Part shown: positions 1 through 8,390 of the stretch, piece by piece
Position numbering within the stretch: the stretch's first letter is position 1
How the letters are laid out: each line of letters starts with the position of its first letter
DNA from: Terriglobia bacterium
Lineage (GTDB): Bacteria; Acidobacteriota; Terriglobia; Terriglobales; Acidobacteriaceae
Assembly (NCBI GenBank): GCA_020073215.1
Contig: JAIQFO010000020.1
Coordinates: 22,432 to 86,431 of the forward strand
Length of the DNA: 64,000 nucleotides
Direction: 5' to 3'
Position numbers and translations under genes: made by a program
Notes under the pieces: model-generated
What the model saw: the letters and a program-made list of their open reading frames with translations, nothing else
Databases searched by the model: none
Told to the model about the DNA's origin: nothing

Positions 1-629
1 TGAGGCGCTAACTTTTGAATTGCTGCCATGGTTGCTGGCTCGATCGTGTAATCGAAGCGCGCCGCAAAACGCACGGCGCGGAGCATACGCAGTTTATCTT
101 CGGCGAAGCGGCGTTCGGGATCGCCGATGGCGCGCACGATTCCGGCCTTCAGGTCGTCGCGGCCTCCGACGAAATCCAGAATCCCGTTGGTTGTCCTATC
201 AAACACCATGGGATCGAGCATCATGCCGTTGATGGTGAAATCGCGGCGCTGCGCGTCTTCGCGCGGGTCTTTGCTGAAGCGAACTTCGTCGGGATGACGG
301 CCGTCGGAGTAGCCGACGTCCGAGCGGAACGTTGCGACCTCGACGATCGCAGCGCGACGGGCGGGAGCCTGCCCTGAGCTTGTCGAAGGGGCGCCCGTCT
401 CTCCACTATATTGTGGGACCAGCACGACTCCAAACTGCTCCCCGACGGCGAACGTCTGCGGAAAGATTTGCATGACCTGATGCGGAGTCGCATCGGTGGC
501 TACGTCGTAGTCGGCGGGCTCGCGACGGAGGAGAAGATCGCGGACACATCCACCGGCGAAGTAGGCCTGGTGTCCGCGCTCGCGCAGGGCGCGGACGATT
601 TCGGCGGCGTGTTGTTTGGCGTCCTTCAT
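1..629 (-). CDS. cca: CCA-adding tRNA nucleotidyltransferase / poly(A) polymerase family, N-terminal part (runs off the window)
   Basis: The frame is open from an ATG at 629 to the window edge, giving 209 codons. Class II nucleotidyltransferase motifs are clear: AGGCVRDLLL near residue 22, DYDVATDATP just after, then RRDFTINGM, the DP/FVGGRDDL block and ERRFAEDKLRMLRAVRFAARF, the usual start of the neck region. The family adds or repairs the 3' CCA of tRNA, or polyadenylates RNA; the C-terminal half needed to tell these apart is outside the window. About 18 residues between GVVLVPQYSG and VEVATFRSD are encoded by a palindromic repeat (356-399) inserted without breaking the frame. No strong Shine-Dalgarno is visible. 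Confidence 0.88.
   Translation of the reverse strand, partial: MKDAKQHAAEIVRALRERGHQAYFAGGCVRDLLLRREPADYDVATDATPHQVMQIFPQTFAVGEQFGVVLVPQYSGETGAPSTSSGQAPARRAAIVEVATFRSDVGYSDGRHPDEVRFSKDPREDAQRRDFTINGMMLDPMVFDRTTNGILDFVGGRDDLKAGIVRAIGDPERRFAEDKLRMLRAVRFAARFDYTIEPATMAAIQKLAP
356..399. repeat. Palindromic element inside cca (in frame)
   Basis: Arms GACGGGCG (356-363) and CGCCCGTC (392-399) enclose a core containing CCTGAGCTTGTCGAA. The same arms and core recur in intergenic DNA at 45103-45145. Here the element is translated as part of the nucleotidyltransferase. Confidence 0.7.
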
Positions 630-672
630 TTAAACTGGTCTTTCGTCCGCAAGTTCGTGGCGTAAGCAGCGG

Positions 673-754
673 TTGTCATCCTTAGCGAAGCGAAAGACCT
701 GCTTTCTTGCCGACGCGATAGACAGCAGGTCCTTCGCTTCGCTCAGGATGACAA
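673..754. repeat. Dispersed ~80-bp hairpin repeat (type A)
   Basis: Left arm TTGTCATCCTTAGCGAAGCG (673-692, continuing to 703) pairs with the right arm at 724-754, which ends CAGGATGACAA. A second full copy lies at 24500-24575, and a half copy near 43458-43486. It sits between the divergent cca and tsaD genes and could act as a terminator or simply be a dispersed REP-like element. Confidence 0.75.
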
Positions 755-808
755 AAACATTTTCTGTGGATGACAAAATCATTTTCTGTGTTTGCAGATG
801 CCATCATT

Positions 809-2035
809 ATGCCTGACGCGTACATCCTCGGCATCGAGAGCTCCTGTGATGAGACAGGCGCGGCGGTGGTCGGTTCGGGGCAGCGGATTCTGTCGAACGT
901 GGTGGCTTCGCAGATCTCGACGCACCAGCCTTATGGCGGCGTGGTTCCGGAACTCGCCTCGCGCGAGCACTTGCGCGCGATTGTTCCGGTGGTGCGTACA
1001 GCCTTGTCCGAAGCCGGACAGACTTATCAATCCGTCGACGCCATCGCGGTCACGCAAGGTCCGGGACTGGCGGGCGCTCTGCTGGTCGGCATCAGCTTTG
1101 CCAAGGCGCTGGCGTTCGCGCTGGAGAAACCGCTGATCGCCGTGAACCATCTTGAGGGACACATTCATGCCGTATTGCTGGAGCAGCGGCAAAACGAGCA
1201 GCGGCAAAGCGAAAATGGCGACCTGCATTTTCCGGTGCTGGCGCTGGTGGTCTCAGGCGGTCACACGCATCTTTATCTTGCCGAGGTGCAGGAAAATCTT
1301 TGGACCTACCGGAACATCGGCCACACCCGCGACGACGCCGCCGGAGAGGCGTTCGATAAAGTCGCGAAGCTGCTCGCGCTCGGCTATCCCGGCGGGCCGA
1401 TCATCGACCGACTGGCGCCGCACGGCGATCCGCACGCGGTTAAGTTCCAGATGGCGCAGATCAAACATCGCGACCGGCGCGATTACAAGCAGGGCGATCG
1501 TTTTCAGGGCGGACTTTTGCAGGGTGATCATGAGCAAGCACGAGCCGAAGACGGCCGGCCGCACTTCGATTTTTCCTATAGTGGAATCAAGACGGCGGTT
1601 CTGCGATACGTTGAGACGGAGAAGCTGAAGCCTGCGATTGAAACTCGCCGCCAGGCGCTCGCGCGGCAGATTCCGACCGGCAAAGACAAGCTCGCGCTCG
1701 AAGAGATTCGCGGACTCTGCGACCGGCAGACGCTCAATTTGGTGGCTTCCTTCCAGCGTACGATGGTCAACGATCTGGTCATGAAGACGCTGGCTGCGGC
1801 GCGCGAGTATGACGTTCAGACTCTCTTTGTCAGCGGCGGCGTGGCCGCCAATCGGGAATTGCGGGCGGCGTTTGAACGCGAGGCGGGGATCGAGGGGCTT
1901 CCCGTTTTCTTTCCTTCGCGGGCGCTTTCCACTGACAATGCGGCCATGATCGCGGCGGCGGCGTTTCCGAAATTTGTGCGCCGCGAATTTGTGGCGATGG
2001 ATTTCTCCGCCGAGGCGGGAATGCGGCTGCGCTAG
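809..2035 (+). CDS. tsaD: tRNA N6-adenosine threonylcarbamoyltransferase TsaD
   Basis: TsaD/Kae1/Gcp transfers the threonylcarbamoyl group to A37 of ANN-decoding tRNAs, working with TsaB and TsaE. The start [19 protein letters not shown] is the canonical N-terminus; the metal-binding HLEGH motif follows AVN near residue 115, and [21 protein letters not shown] and [12 protein letters not shown] are all present. Length (408 aa) is somewhat above the usual ~340 because of insertions around residues 125-140 and in the middle. I chose ATG 809 rather than the in-frame ATG at 770, because the latter lies in repeat-derived sequence and would add 13 atypical residues. Confidence 0.95.
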   Translation: MPDAYILGIESSCDETGAAVVGSGQRILSNVVASQISTHQPYGGVVPELASREHLRAIVPVVRTALSEAGQTYQSVDAIAVTQGPGLAGALLVGISFAKALAFALEKPLIAVNHLEGHIHAVLLEQRQNEQRQSENGDLHFPVLALVVSGGHTHLYLAEVQENLWTYRNIGHTRDDAAGEAFDKVAKLLALGYPGGPIIDRLAPHGDPHAVKFQMAQIKHRDRRDYKQGDRFQGGLLQGDHEQARAEDGRPHFDFSYSGIKTAVLRYVETEKLKPAIETRRQALARQIPTGKDKLALEEIRGLCDRQTLNLVASFQRTMVNDLVMKTLAAAREYDVQTLFVSGGVAANRELRAAFEREAGIEGLPVFFPSRALSTDNAAMIAAAAFPKFVRREFVAMDFSAEAGMRLR

Positions 2036-2138
2036 TGGTCCGTGGCGAAAGTCCCGTCCCGATCCAAGCGCCTGAGCCGCTGGCCGAACAATTCCTTGTC
2101 TCGATGCCCAGCCCCTAAGGTGTGTGTGAGAGTAATCG

Positions 2139-2226
2139 GTCGTCCCTCCGGGACTTGGGTCAATTCTTCCGCTTTTCCCAGCGCTGAAGCGCTGGGCTAA
2201 GTTAGGTCGCCCCTCCGGGGCTGTCA
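2139..2226. repeat. Intergenic GC-rich hairpin repeats
   Basis: The 264-bp gap between tsaD and the response regulator holds CCCAGCGCT/AGCGCTGGG (2177-2196) flanked by two related CTCCGGG-type short palindromes near 2143 and 2213. No coding potential is apparent. It resembles a composite REP-like unit. Confidence 0.5.
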
Positions 2227-2299
2227 CGGAATCCGACCTGCGCCTGATATCGCCCGCTCCTGGGGTTGAATTGAAACACTTCCCAGCTACAATGGTCGC

Positions 2300-2992
2300 G
2301 TGAAACCGACAATTTACGTAGTGGAAGACGACCCGGATATCTCCCGCCTGGTTCGCCATCATCTTGAAGGTGCGAGCTTCAACGTGCGACTCTATGCGAC
2401 CGGAAATCTGGTCGTGGCCGATGCCGAACGGCAGCGTCCGGCGCTGTTTCTGCTGGATATCATGGTGCCGGGAAAGGACGGGCTGGAACTGTGCCGCCAG
2501 ATCCGGCAGTCAGTGTCGCTGGCGCCGGTGCCGGTGATTTTCCTGACCGCCAAGAGCAGCGAGGCGGATCGCGTTTTGGGGCTGGAGTTGGGGGCCGACG
2601 ATTACATCCCGAAGCCCTTTAGCCCGCGCGAACTGGTGGCTCGGGTGAAGGCGGTGCTGCGGCGTTTTGAGCGGCCGCTGCCGCCGCAGCCAACCAAGAT
2701 TGACGACGTCCACATCGACCCCGGTGCGATGACGTTGACGGTGCGCGGAAAGCAGGTGCCGACCACGGCCACCGAATTCCGGCTGCTCGACCACTTCATG
2801 CGGCACGCCGGGCGCGTTTTCACTCGCGATCAGTTGCTCGACTCGGTGTGGCGCGATACGGCGTATGTGACGCCGCGCTCGGTCGACGTTTATGTGCGAC
2901 GCATCCGGGAAAAGATCGAGCCCGATCCGGAAAACCCGCGCTACCTGAAGACGGTACGGGGCGCGGGCTACCGCTTTGAGGTTGCGCGTTGA
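2300..2992 (+). CDS. phoB: OmpR/PhoB-family response regulator
   Basis: 230 aa. The receiver domain (residues 1-120) has the acidic pair EDD near the N-terminus, phospho-acceptor Asp53 in LLDIMVPGKDG and the conserved Lys in PKPFSPREL. The C-terminal winged-helix domain (about 130-228) ends KTVRGAGYRFE, diagnostic of OmpR-type DNA binding. The next gene, a PhoR-like kinase, starts at TTG 2989 and overlaps its stop (TTGA), and PhoU follows, so the trio probably controls phosphate acquisition. The name phoB rests on this context; the receiver alone would fit other OmpR-family members. Confidence 0.87.
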   Translation: MKPTIYVVEDDPDISRLVRHHLEGASFNVRLYATGNLVVADAERQRPALFLLDIMVPGKDGLELCRQIRQSVSLAPVPVIFLTAKSSEADRVLGLELGADDYIPKPFSPRELVARVKAVLRRFERPLPPQPTKIDDVHIDPGAMTLTVRGKQVPTTATEFRLLDHFMRHAGRVFTRDQLLDSVWRDTAYVTPRSVDVYVRRIREKIEPDPENPRYLKTVRGAGYRFEVAR

Positions 2993-4725
2993 GAAGCCGC
3001 ATCTTCGCGAAATTGATGGTTGTGTTTCTGCTGGTGATTGGCGTAACCGCGATCACGTTGCAGTTGACCGTGCGCGGGGTTTGGGAACGCACGCTGCACG
3101 AGCAGATCGAGCGCAATCTCAAAGAGAAGGCTTTGATGTTCGCCTATCGCGTGGAGGCGGACCGGCAACACTCCCTGGCCGACATTACCGCGCAGGAGGG
3201 TCAGGCGGCGGGAGCCCGCGCCACCGTTATCGATCCCACCGGCAAGGTACTGGCCGATTCGGAGGCCGATGCCGGCTCGATGGAGAATCACGCGCATCGC
3301 CGGGAATTTGTTTCCGCCCTCGCCGGCAAAATCGGGGTGGATGAACGCAAGAGCCACACCCTGGGCATACCCTTCTTGTACGTGGCGGCGCCGGTATCGG
3401 GAGGAGCGGTGCGCCTGGCGTATCCTTTGCCGGAGATCGAAATTACGAATCGTCCGCTGGGAGTGGCTCTGTTCTGGGGATCGCTCAGCGCCTTCGTTTT
3501 CGCGATGATGGTGGCGGGGTTCACTTCCCATTATGTTGGCCGGCGTCTGCATCGGATCGTGACTTTTGCCGAGCGCGTGGCTGGCGGGGATCTGACGGCC
3601 AGAATCGCGTCCGCTTCGACGGACGAAATCGGACAGGTGGCGGCAGCGCTTGATAAAACGGCGCGCCGCGTGGAAGAAAGCTACGCCCGCGTTCAAACCA
3701 GCCAGCGAGAGCTGGAAACTCTTCTCAACAGCATGCAGGACGCCGTGATTGCGGTCGATGCCGAGGGGCGTGTGCAGTGGGCGAATCGGGGCATGAACCG
3801 TCTGCTGCTGCATGTACCCCGCTTGAATGCGCCGCTGATTGACAGTGTCCGCGACCCGGATTTTCTGGCGGCGATTCAAGAAGCGGCGCGCGACCAGGCG
3901 GTCAGGTCGGCGCGCTCGAACACCATCGTTTCCGGCCGCACCTTCGATGTCACCGCGGCGCCCATGCCCGGAGGCGGAGCCGTCGCCGTGCTCCGCGATC
4001 TGACCGAGACCGCGCGCATGGAAAAGAGCCGCCGCGATTTCATCGCCAACGTTTCCCACGAGCTGCGCACTCCGCTGACCTCCATCCAGGGATACACGGA
4101 GACGCTGCTCGATAGCCCTCTCGCGGACAATCACGTGCGCGAGTTCCTGGAAATCATCCGCAAGAACTCGGCCCGCATGTCGCGCCTTACCGAAGATCTG
4201 CTGACTCTGACCCGCGTCGAATCGGGAGAGCAGCGGTTTGCCATTCAGCGGGTCGGTACCGAAGAACTGCTGCAGGACGCTCTGGAAAGCTTCCAGGAAG
4301 TGGCGCGCTCTTATGGAGTCGAACTAGCGATCGAGAACTCGGTTCCGGCTGGCCAGGTGAATGCAGACCGGGAAGCCGTCCACCAGATTTTTTCGAATCT
4401 GATCGAGAACGCGTTGAAGTACGCGGCGTCGGGGAAGAAAGTGATTCTCGGGGCCCGCGGGGCCGAGCGCGGCGCCGAAGTCGTCGAATTTTACGTCCGC
4501 GACTTCGGGCCCGGCATTTTCTCTGAGCATCTGCCCCGTCTTTTTGAGCGTTTCTATCGCGTCGATAAGGCGCGCTCGCGGGAATCGGGAGGCACAGGGC
4601 TGGGACTCGCCATCGCCAAGCATATCGTTCTCGCGCACGGAGGTACGATTTGCGCCGAGAGCGAACTCAATCACGGCTCGACCTTCTTATTCACCTTGAC
4701 GCCCGCCGTGCCCGATTCAGCCTAG
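2989..4725 (+). CDS. phoR: PhoR-like sensor histidine kinase (HAMP-PAS-HisKA-HATPase)
   Basis: 578 aa. Two membrane segments (about residues 5-27 and 158-182) bracket a periplasmic loop of ~130 residues. HAMP (about 183-235), a PAS domain beginning LLNSMQDAVIAVDAEGRVQW, and the dimerisation/phosphoacceptor region with His357 in NVSHELRTPL follow. The ATPase domain has the N box (FSNLIENALKYA), G1 (DFGPGI) and G2 (GTGLGLAI). It phosphorylates a partner regulator, almost certainly the overlapping upstream gene. E. coli PhoR has a minimal periplasmic portion; the larger loop here resembles Bacillus PhoR/ResE types, so direct ligand sensing is possible. Confidence 0.88.
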   Translation: MRSRIFAKLMVVFLLVIGVTAITLQLTVRGVWERTLHEQIERNLKEKALMFAYRVEADRQHSLADITAQEGQAAGARATVIDPTGKVLADSEADAGSMENHAHRREFVSALAGKIGVDERKSHTLGIPFLYVAAPVSGGAVRLAYPLPEIEITNRPLGVALFWGSLSAFVFAMMVAGFTSHYVGRRLHRIVTFAERVAGGDLTARIASASTDEIGQVAAALDKTARRVEESYARVQTSQRELETLLNSMQDAVIAVDAEGRVQWANRGMNRLLLHVPRLNAPLIDSVRDPDFLAAIQEAARDQAVRSARSNTIVSGRTFDVTAAPMPGGGAVAVLRDLTETARMEKSRRDFIANVSHELRTPLTSIQGYTETLLDSPLADNHVREFLEIIRKNSARMSRLTEDLLTLTRVESGEQRFAIQRVGTEELLQDALESFQEVARSYGVELAIENSVPAGQVNADREAVHQIFSNLIENALKYAASGKKVILGARGAERGAEVVEFYVRDFGPGIFSEHLPRLFERFYRVDKARSRESGGTGLGLAIAKHIVLAHGGTICAESELNHGSTFLFTLTPAVPDSA

Positions 4726-4921
4726 ATACCCATAAGCCGGCAGTTTCCGAATAGGCTTCGTTTCTCGCGGATTTAGCGCCGACCAGAAATTCACCGCCTT
4801 GTAACCTGTTCCGTGACGCCAGGAATTATGATTTTGTTGGGATTGTGCGCTCCACTCCGGGTCGATCGCTCGCGTCCACCAGAGCGGATCCGGCATCTAA
4901 AGAAGGAGGGTGGTTTTGCCT

Positions 4922-5647
4922 ATGAGCACAGCCAGCGTAAGAACGCCTCCGCCCGAACCCTCGCACACTCGCCTGGCACAGCGAACGGTGGAAGCCTGCG
5001 AACTTGCTCGCGAAGCCGCAGCCATTGCGGCCGAGGGAATTGCCACCGGTTCCATGTCCCGCCTGAACGCCATCCGGCAGTGTGAAAAAGAGCTCGATGC
5101 CATTGATGTGGAAGTAGATATCGGCGTGACCTCGACCATCACCCACGTCCCGGAGGCCGAGACCGGGCAACTGCTGGCGTGCATGAAAGTCATGATCGGA
5201 CTCGAGCGCATTGGGGACCTGCTATTGAGCTTTGCCACCAGCGCGCAGGCTGCGGGCGCCCGCCTCGATTCGGAGGATGCGCGCGACTTGACCCACATGG
5301 CCACGGTACTGGAGAAAATGCTGGCTGACGTCGGACAGTCTTTCTCCCAGAAGGATGTCAAGAAGGCCATCGATGTGCTTCGTGCCGACGCCGAGATGGA
5401 CCGCTTGCGCAACATCATTTTCCTACGCCACATCGAGAATCCAGAGAACGTCGCGCACCACTCCAGTCTGCAGGTTATTTTCATGACACAGTCTCTCGAG
5501 CGCGCCGGCGACCATGCCAAGAACCTGGCCGAAGAAGTCTGCCATTTTGTCAGTGGACGCAGCATTCGCCACCTGCTCATGGCCTACGACAAACCAAAAG
5601 AGCAGATGTTCATCGAATGGCTGCGGCACAAGGACGACAAGTCGTAG
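4922..5647 (+). CDS. phoU: PhoU-domain phosphate signalling protein
   Basis: About 240 aa with two PhoU three-helix repeats, each carrying the E/DxxxD-type metal motif (MIGLERIGDLLL and SLERAGDHAKNLAEEV). PhoU restrains PhoR signalling and Pst uptake when phosphate is plentiful. It lies 196 bp after the kinase gene and is probably expressed with the phoBR pair; no pst transporter genes are in the window. A strong AGGAGGG lies at 4904-4910. ATG 4922 is 11-12 nt downstream; TTG 4916 is an alternative start with more usual spacing. Confidence 0.88.
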   Translation: MSTASVRTPPPEPSHTRLAQRTVEACELAREAAAIAAEGIATGSMSRLNAIRQCEKELDAIDVEVDIGVTSTITHVPEAETGQLLACMKVMIGLERIGDLLLSFATSAQAAGARLDSEDARDLTHMATVLEKMLADVGQSFSQKDVKKAIDVLRADAEMDRLRNIIFLRHIENPENVAHHSSLQVIFMTQSLERAGDHAKNLAEEVCHFVSGRSIRHLLMAYDKPKEQMFIEWLRHKDDKS

Positions 5648-5688
5648 CAGCGTCCGCACGTGTTCATGTGGTGGAGCGCCGGGTTTCT

Positions 5689-5730
5689 CGAGCCTGCCCT
5701 GAGCGAAGTCGAAGGGTCCCGTCGGAAGGG
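5689..5730. repeat. Palindromic repeat fragment outside the casposon
   Basis: CGAGCCTGCCCTGAGCGAAG followed by TCGAAGGG is a relative of the core found inside cca and at 45103-45145. The rest of the interval 5648-5957 holds the left end of the mobile element (14-bp duplication, 36-bp terminal repeat) and noncoding DNA. Confidence 0.5.
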
Positions 5731-5765
5731 GACGCATGGCTCTCCCCAAGCAAATCAGCAATCCC

Positions 5766-5779
5766 CTCCAGCCCTTGAC
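5766..5779 (+). repeat. Target-site duplication, left copy (14 bp)
   Basis: CTCCAGCCCTTGAC occurs immediately outside the left 36-bp inverted repeat and again, in the same orientation, immediately outside the right one (19171-19184). Up to three extra C residues match on one side, so the duplication is 14-17 bp. Confidence 0.85.
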
Positions 5780-5815
5780 GGGGTAGTACACTTCGGGAAA
5801 AATTGTCGACCCCCC
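5780..5815 (+). repeat. Left terminal inverted repeat of the casposon-like element (36 bp)
   Basis: Begins GGGGTAGTACACTTCGGG and ends TTGTCGACCCCCC. The exact reverse complement is at 19135-19170. A 13-bp subterminal motif, GGCCGGGGCGCGC at 5842-5854, is also mirrored at 19089-19101 at nearly the same distance from the end (62 versus 69 bp). Confidence 0.88.
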
Positions 5816-5841
5816 CTCTGTTAACGACGGAATTTGACCTA

Positions 5842-5854
5842 GGCCGGGGCGCGC
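5842..5854 (+). repeat. Subterminal motif, left (mirrored at right end)
   Basis: GGCCGGGGCGCGC; its reverse complement is at 19089-19101. Symmetric subterminal motifs could be extra integrase binding sites, or a remnant of longer, partly diverged terminal repeats. Confidence 0.5.
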
Positions 5855-5957
5855 TGGCAAGTGAGGTGGGCAAGTGCTATTTCTAACGACCTCATGAGGT
5901 TGAAAAGCTGATATAAGGGTGGGCCTAGGTGTGGAAGGTACGCAGCAGCGGTGTGCG

Positions 5958-8207
5958 CTAGTCGGCAGGGCGCACCGTGTGCTCGGTTCCTTCACGCGCT
6001 TTGGGCAGCGCTTTTACTGGCTGAGCAAATGGTTGTGCTATCTCAGCTCCGGTCGCTTCTTTGTAGATAACCTTGAAGTTAGGATCCAGTTCTTGGCGGG
6101 AAATGTGGGCCAACGTCAGAACCACAACTAGGCCTGGCGCAAAAAGGTGTCCGTTTCCCGCACGGTCCCTCATCACGCGATACGCGGCGGATTCTAACAA
6201 TTGCTCGCATTGTGGACCGGCTTGCTTGCAGTCTGCTAAAGCTTTGCTGCTGGTAACTATAACCGTGGCTGCAAACCAGTCAAGAAAAGTGCGGCGATAC
6301 CATGACTCATTGGGTGCCGCTCCAGTATCTTTGACTCGGAGTACTATCTCTTTGGCGGTCGACACTTGGGATACCTCATTGATCACGCGGACTAACTCCA
6401 AGAAGCCCAGTTCCTCAGCAATTTGTCGCACCTTTTGCAGCGGCTCAACAGTAGAACGTTCATCTAATTGACTTAAAAGCACCTGCTGCAAGTGCCAAGC
6501 TTTAGAGTACTGTGTATACCAAGGTTCGGGCAATTGCTGAATGGCCCATGCTATCGCGCGGCTTAATGGCTCCGAAGGAAGCAAGTGTTTATCAGCTATC
6601 AACGTGTTGACCAACCACCGACGTACTTCGGGAGATGAACCGTATCTTTCTGCGATATTTCGTTGAAGAACATTTGTGTCCTCCGCCGTCGAAACCAACG
6701 CCATTAGCTGGTCACTCTCTGCTGAGATAAGGGATTCCTCGGGCAGATCGGCAACTGACTCGTTAAAGTAGGAAAATGTCCAGTCCTTCGTTAGTTTATG
6801 TTCTTTGTCCAATCTGACGGGTTTACTGTGAAATGCAAGAACGCCCGCCCAATTAGGATACTCAGCCTGACGCTGGAAAAAAGTTCGTCGACATTCGTCG
6901 TACAGCCAGATTTCAACTGGGGACGATAAATTGGCCTTCGCGATCGGCTGGGCACCATGCGCAGCTGGCCAGTGTTGCATCGCTTGATTCATAAAACTCA
7001 GTGACTGAGCTTCGCCTGCGGTGCCATTCAGTATGGCTGAAGACACTTTCGCCAGCAGGACGCGATTCCGGGCGCGTTCAATCTCAGACGGAGCATACTC
7101 GTACGCTGATTCCAAGGTATCAACAGCAGTTTCCAAGTCGCCGCGTGCTGCGGCGGAAAGAGCAACATCCAAATAAGATACATACAATGCTGATCTGCTG
7201 CCCTCCACCGGATCGTAGATAACCGCCTGCCAAGGCAATCCTGGCTTATCAATCGCCTTGTGCACATACCTCACAATCGAAACGTACAGAACCCCAAACG
7301 CTACGGTGACGTTTCTTTTCTGAGGGCTTGCATTAACCTCCACTGTAGGTCCGTAATAAGCAAGACGGAGTTCCTCTGCCGGGCTAACGCTACCAGTGCT
7401 GGAGACCGTATGTATTACGGCATCTTTCAACGGAATGAGGATTGCGTGCTGCCCGTAATCCTCACGCCTTTCAACAAAAATGATCTGGTGGAATAGTGTC
7501 TGAACGATTCGCTTGATTATTTTCGAATTGCGAACTGGATCTGTAATGTAGAAAACGTGGCCGAGAGTCTTCCCCGAGCCAATTTGGAGTACTTCGGCCT
7601 TCAGTGGGCTTATTGTGTCCGACGAATAGCAGTAGAGCGGTTTTCCTAAAACAACAAACAAGCCAAGCGCTGCCCAAGCAATTCCTGCCAGCACAATCAC
7701 AATGCTCGCAATGACAAAGTGGCGCCGACCTTGGTGAAAGCCAAACCAGCCCAACGCTATGGATGAGCATATTGCAATTGCTGCCGGAACTGACGTGAGT
7801 AACCTAAAGGGAAAGAAAACCAACCCTGCAATCACGTTTAGAATAACGATAGCAACAGGCTGCAGGGCCAACTTCACGAAGGTGAGGAGCATCCCCCCGC
7901 GTGATTTGTCCGCTTCGACCTGCTCGATCCCAGAATGTGAAATCGTGTATGTTTTTGCGTCTGCGCTCTCCGTTGTTCCGGGAATAGTCCAGATCCTAGG
8001 ATGCTCGACGATTTCCCTTACCAGACCCTTGAGCACAAGGTAATCCAGATTGCTGGCTACTTTACGGTCATCGTACCCTTTCTTCTTCAGCCCCTCTGAC
8101 AGCTGATTGATCGCAAGTCCAGCGTTCGCCGCAGTTGCTTCTTGTTGATGGATTGCGTACAGATGCCGCAGTATTGCAACCCTGATAGCATCGTTTGGGT
8201 TCGCCAT
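5958..8207 (-). CDS. Large winged-helix / membrane protein of unknown function (casposon cargo)
   Basis: 749 aa, not recognised as a named family. The first ~100 residues look like a winged-helix domain: residues 5-30 form a helix, then NQLSEGLKKKGYDDRKVASNLDYL... and a short beta wing around RIWTIPGTT. Three hydrophobic stretches follow between about residues 118 and 215, then a long soluble region; from about residue 360 it has helix-rich, TPR-like composition (for example ALSAAARGDLETAVDTLESAYEYAPSE). A membrane-anchored sensor or defence component is possible but only inferred from its position in the element. The stop lies about 140 bp inside the left terminal repeat. Confidence 0.7.
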   Translation of the reverse strand: MANPNDAIRVAILRHLYAIHQQEATAANAGLAINQLSEGLKKKGYDDRKVASNLDYLVLKGLVREIVEHPRIWTIPGTTESADAKTYTISHSGIEQVEADKSRGGMLLTFVKLALQPVAIVILNVIAGLVFFPFRLLTSVPAAIAICSSIALGWFGFHQGRRHFVIASIVIVLAGIAWAALGLFVVLGKPLYCYSSDTISPLKAEVLQIGSGKTLGHVFYITDPVRNSKIIKRIVQTLFHQIIFVERREDYGQHAILIPLKDAVIHTVSSTGSVSPAEELRLAYYGPTVEVNASPQKRNVTVAFGVLYVSIVRYVHKAIDKPGLPWQAVIYDPVEGSRSALYVSYLDVALSAAARGDLETAVDTLESAYEYAPSEIERARNRVLLAKVSSAILNGTAGEAQSLSFMNQAMQHWPAAHGAQPIAKANLSSPVEIWLYDECRRTFFQRQAEYPNWAGVLAFHSKPVRLDKEHKLTKDWTFSYFNESVADLPEESLISAESDQLMALVSTAEDTNVLQRNIAERYGSSPEVRRWLVNTLIADKHLLPSEPLSRAIAWAIQQLPEPWYTQYSKAWHLQQVLLSQLDERSTVEPLQKVRQIAEELGFLELVRVINEVSQVSTAKEIVLRVKDTGAAPNESWYRRTFLDWFAATVIVTSSKALADCKQAGPQCEQLLESAAYRVMRDRAGNGHLFAPGLVVVLTLAHISRQELDPNFKVIYKEATGAEIAQPFAQPVKALPKAREGTEHTVRPAD

Positions 8208-8390
8208 ACGCTAAGGATTATCCCACTTCCCATTCTTGTGAGAGACAAGAATATGCGTTGAGACCCTCCCGGAGGCGCGTTCATCTTCCCGAGTTTTCCC
8301 GATCTGGACAGTGAATCTATATCAACCCATCAAGCAGCTGCATTGATAGCGGCCAGGTAGCACAAGCTCTACGTGTGTTCTGTGTCAGTT

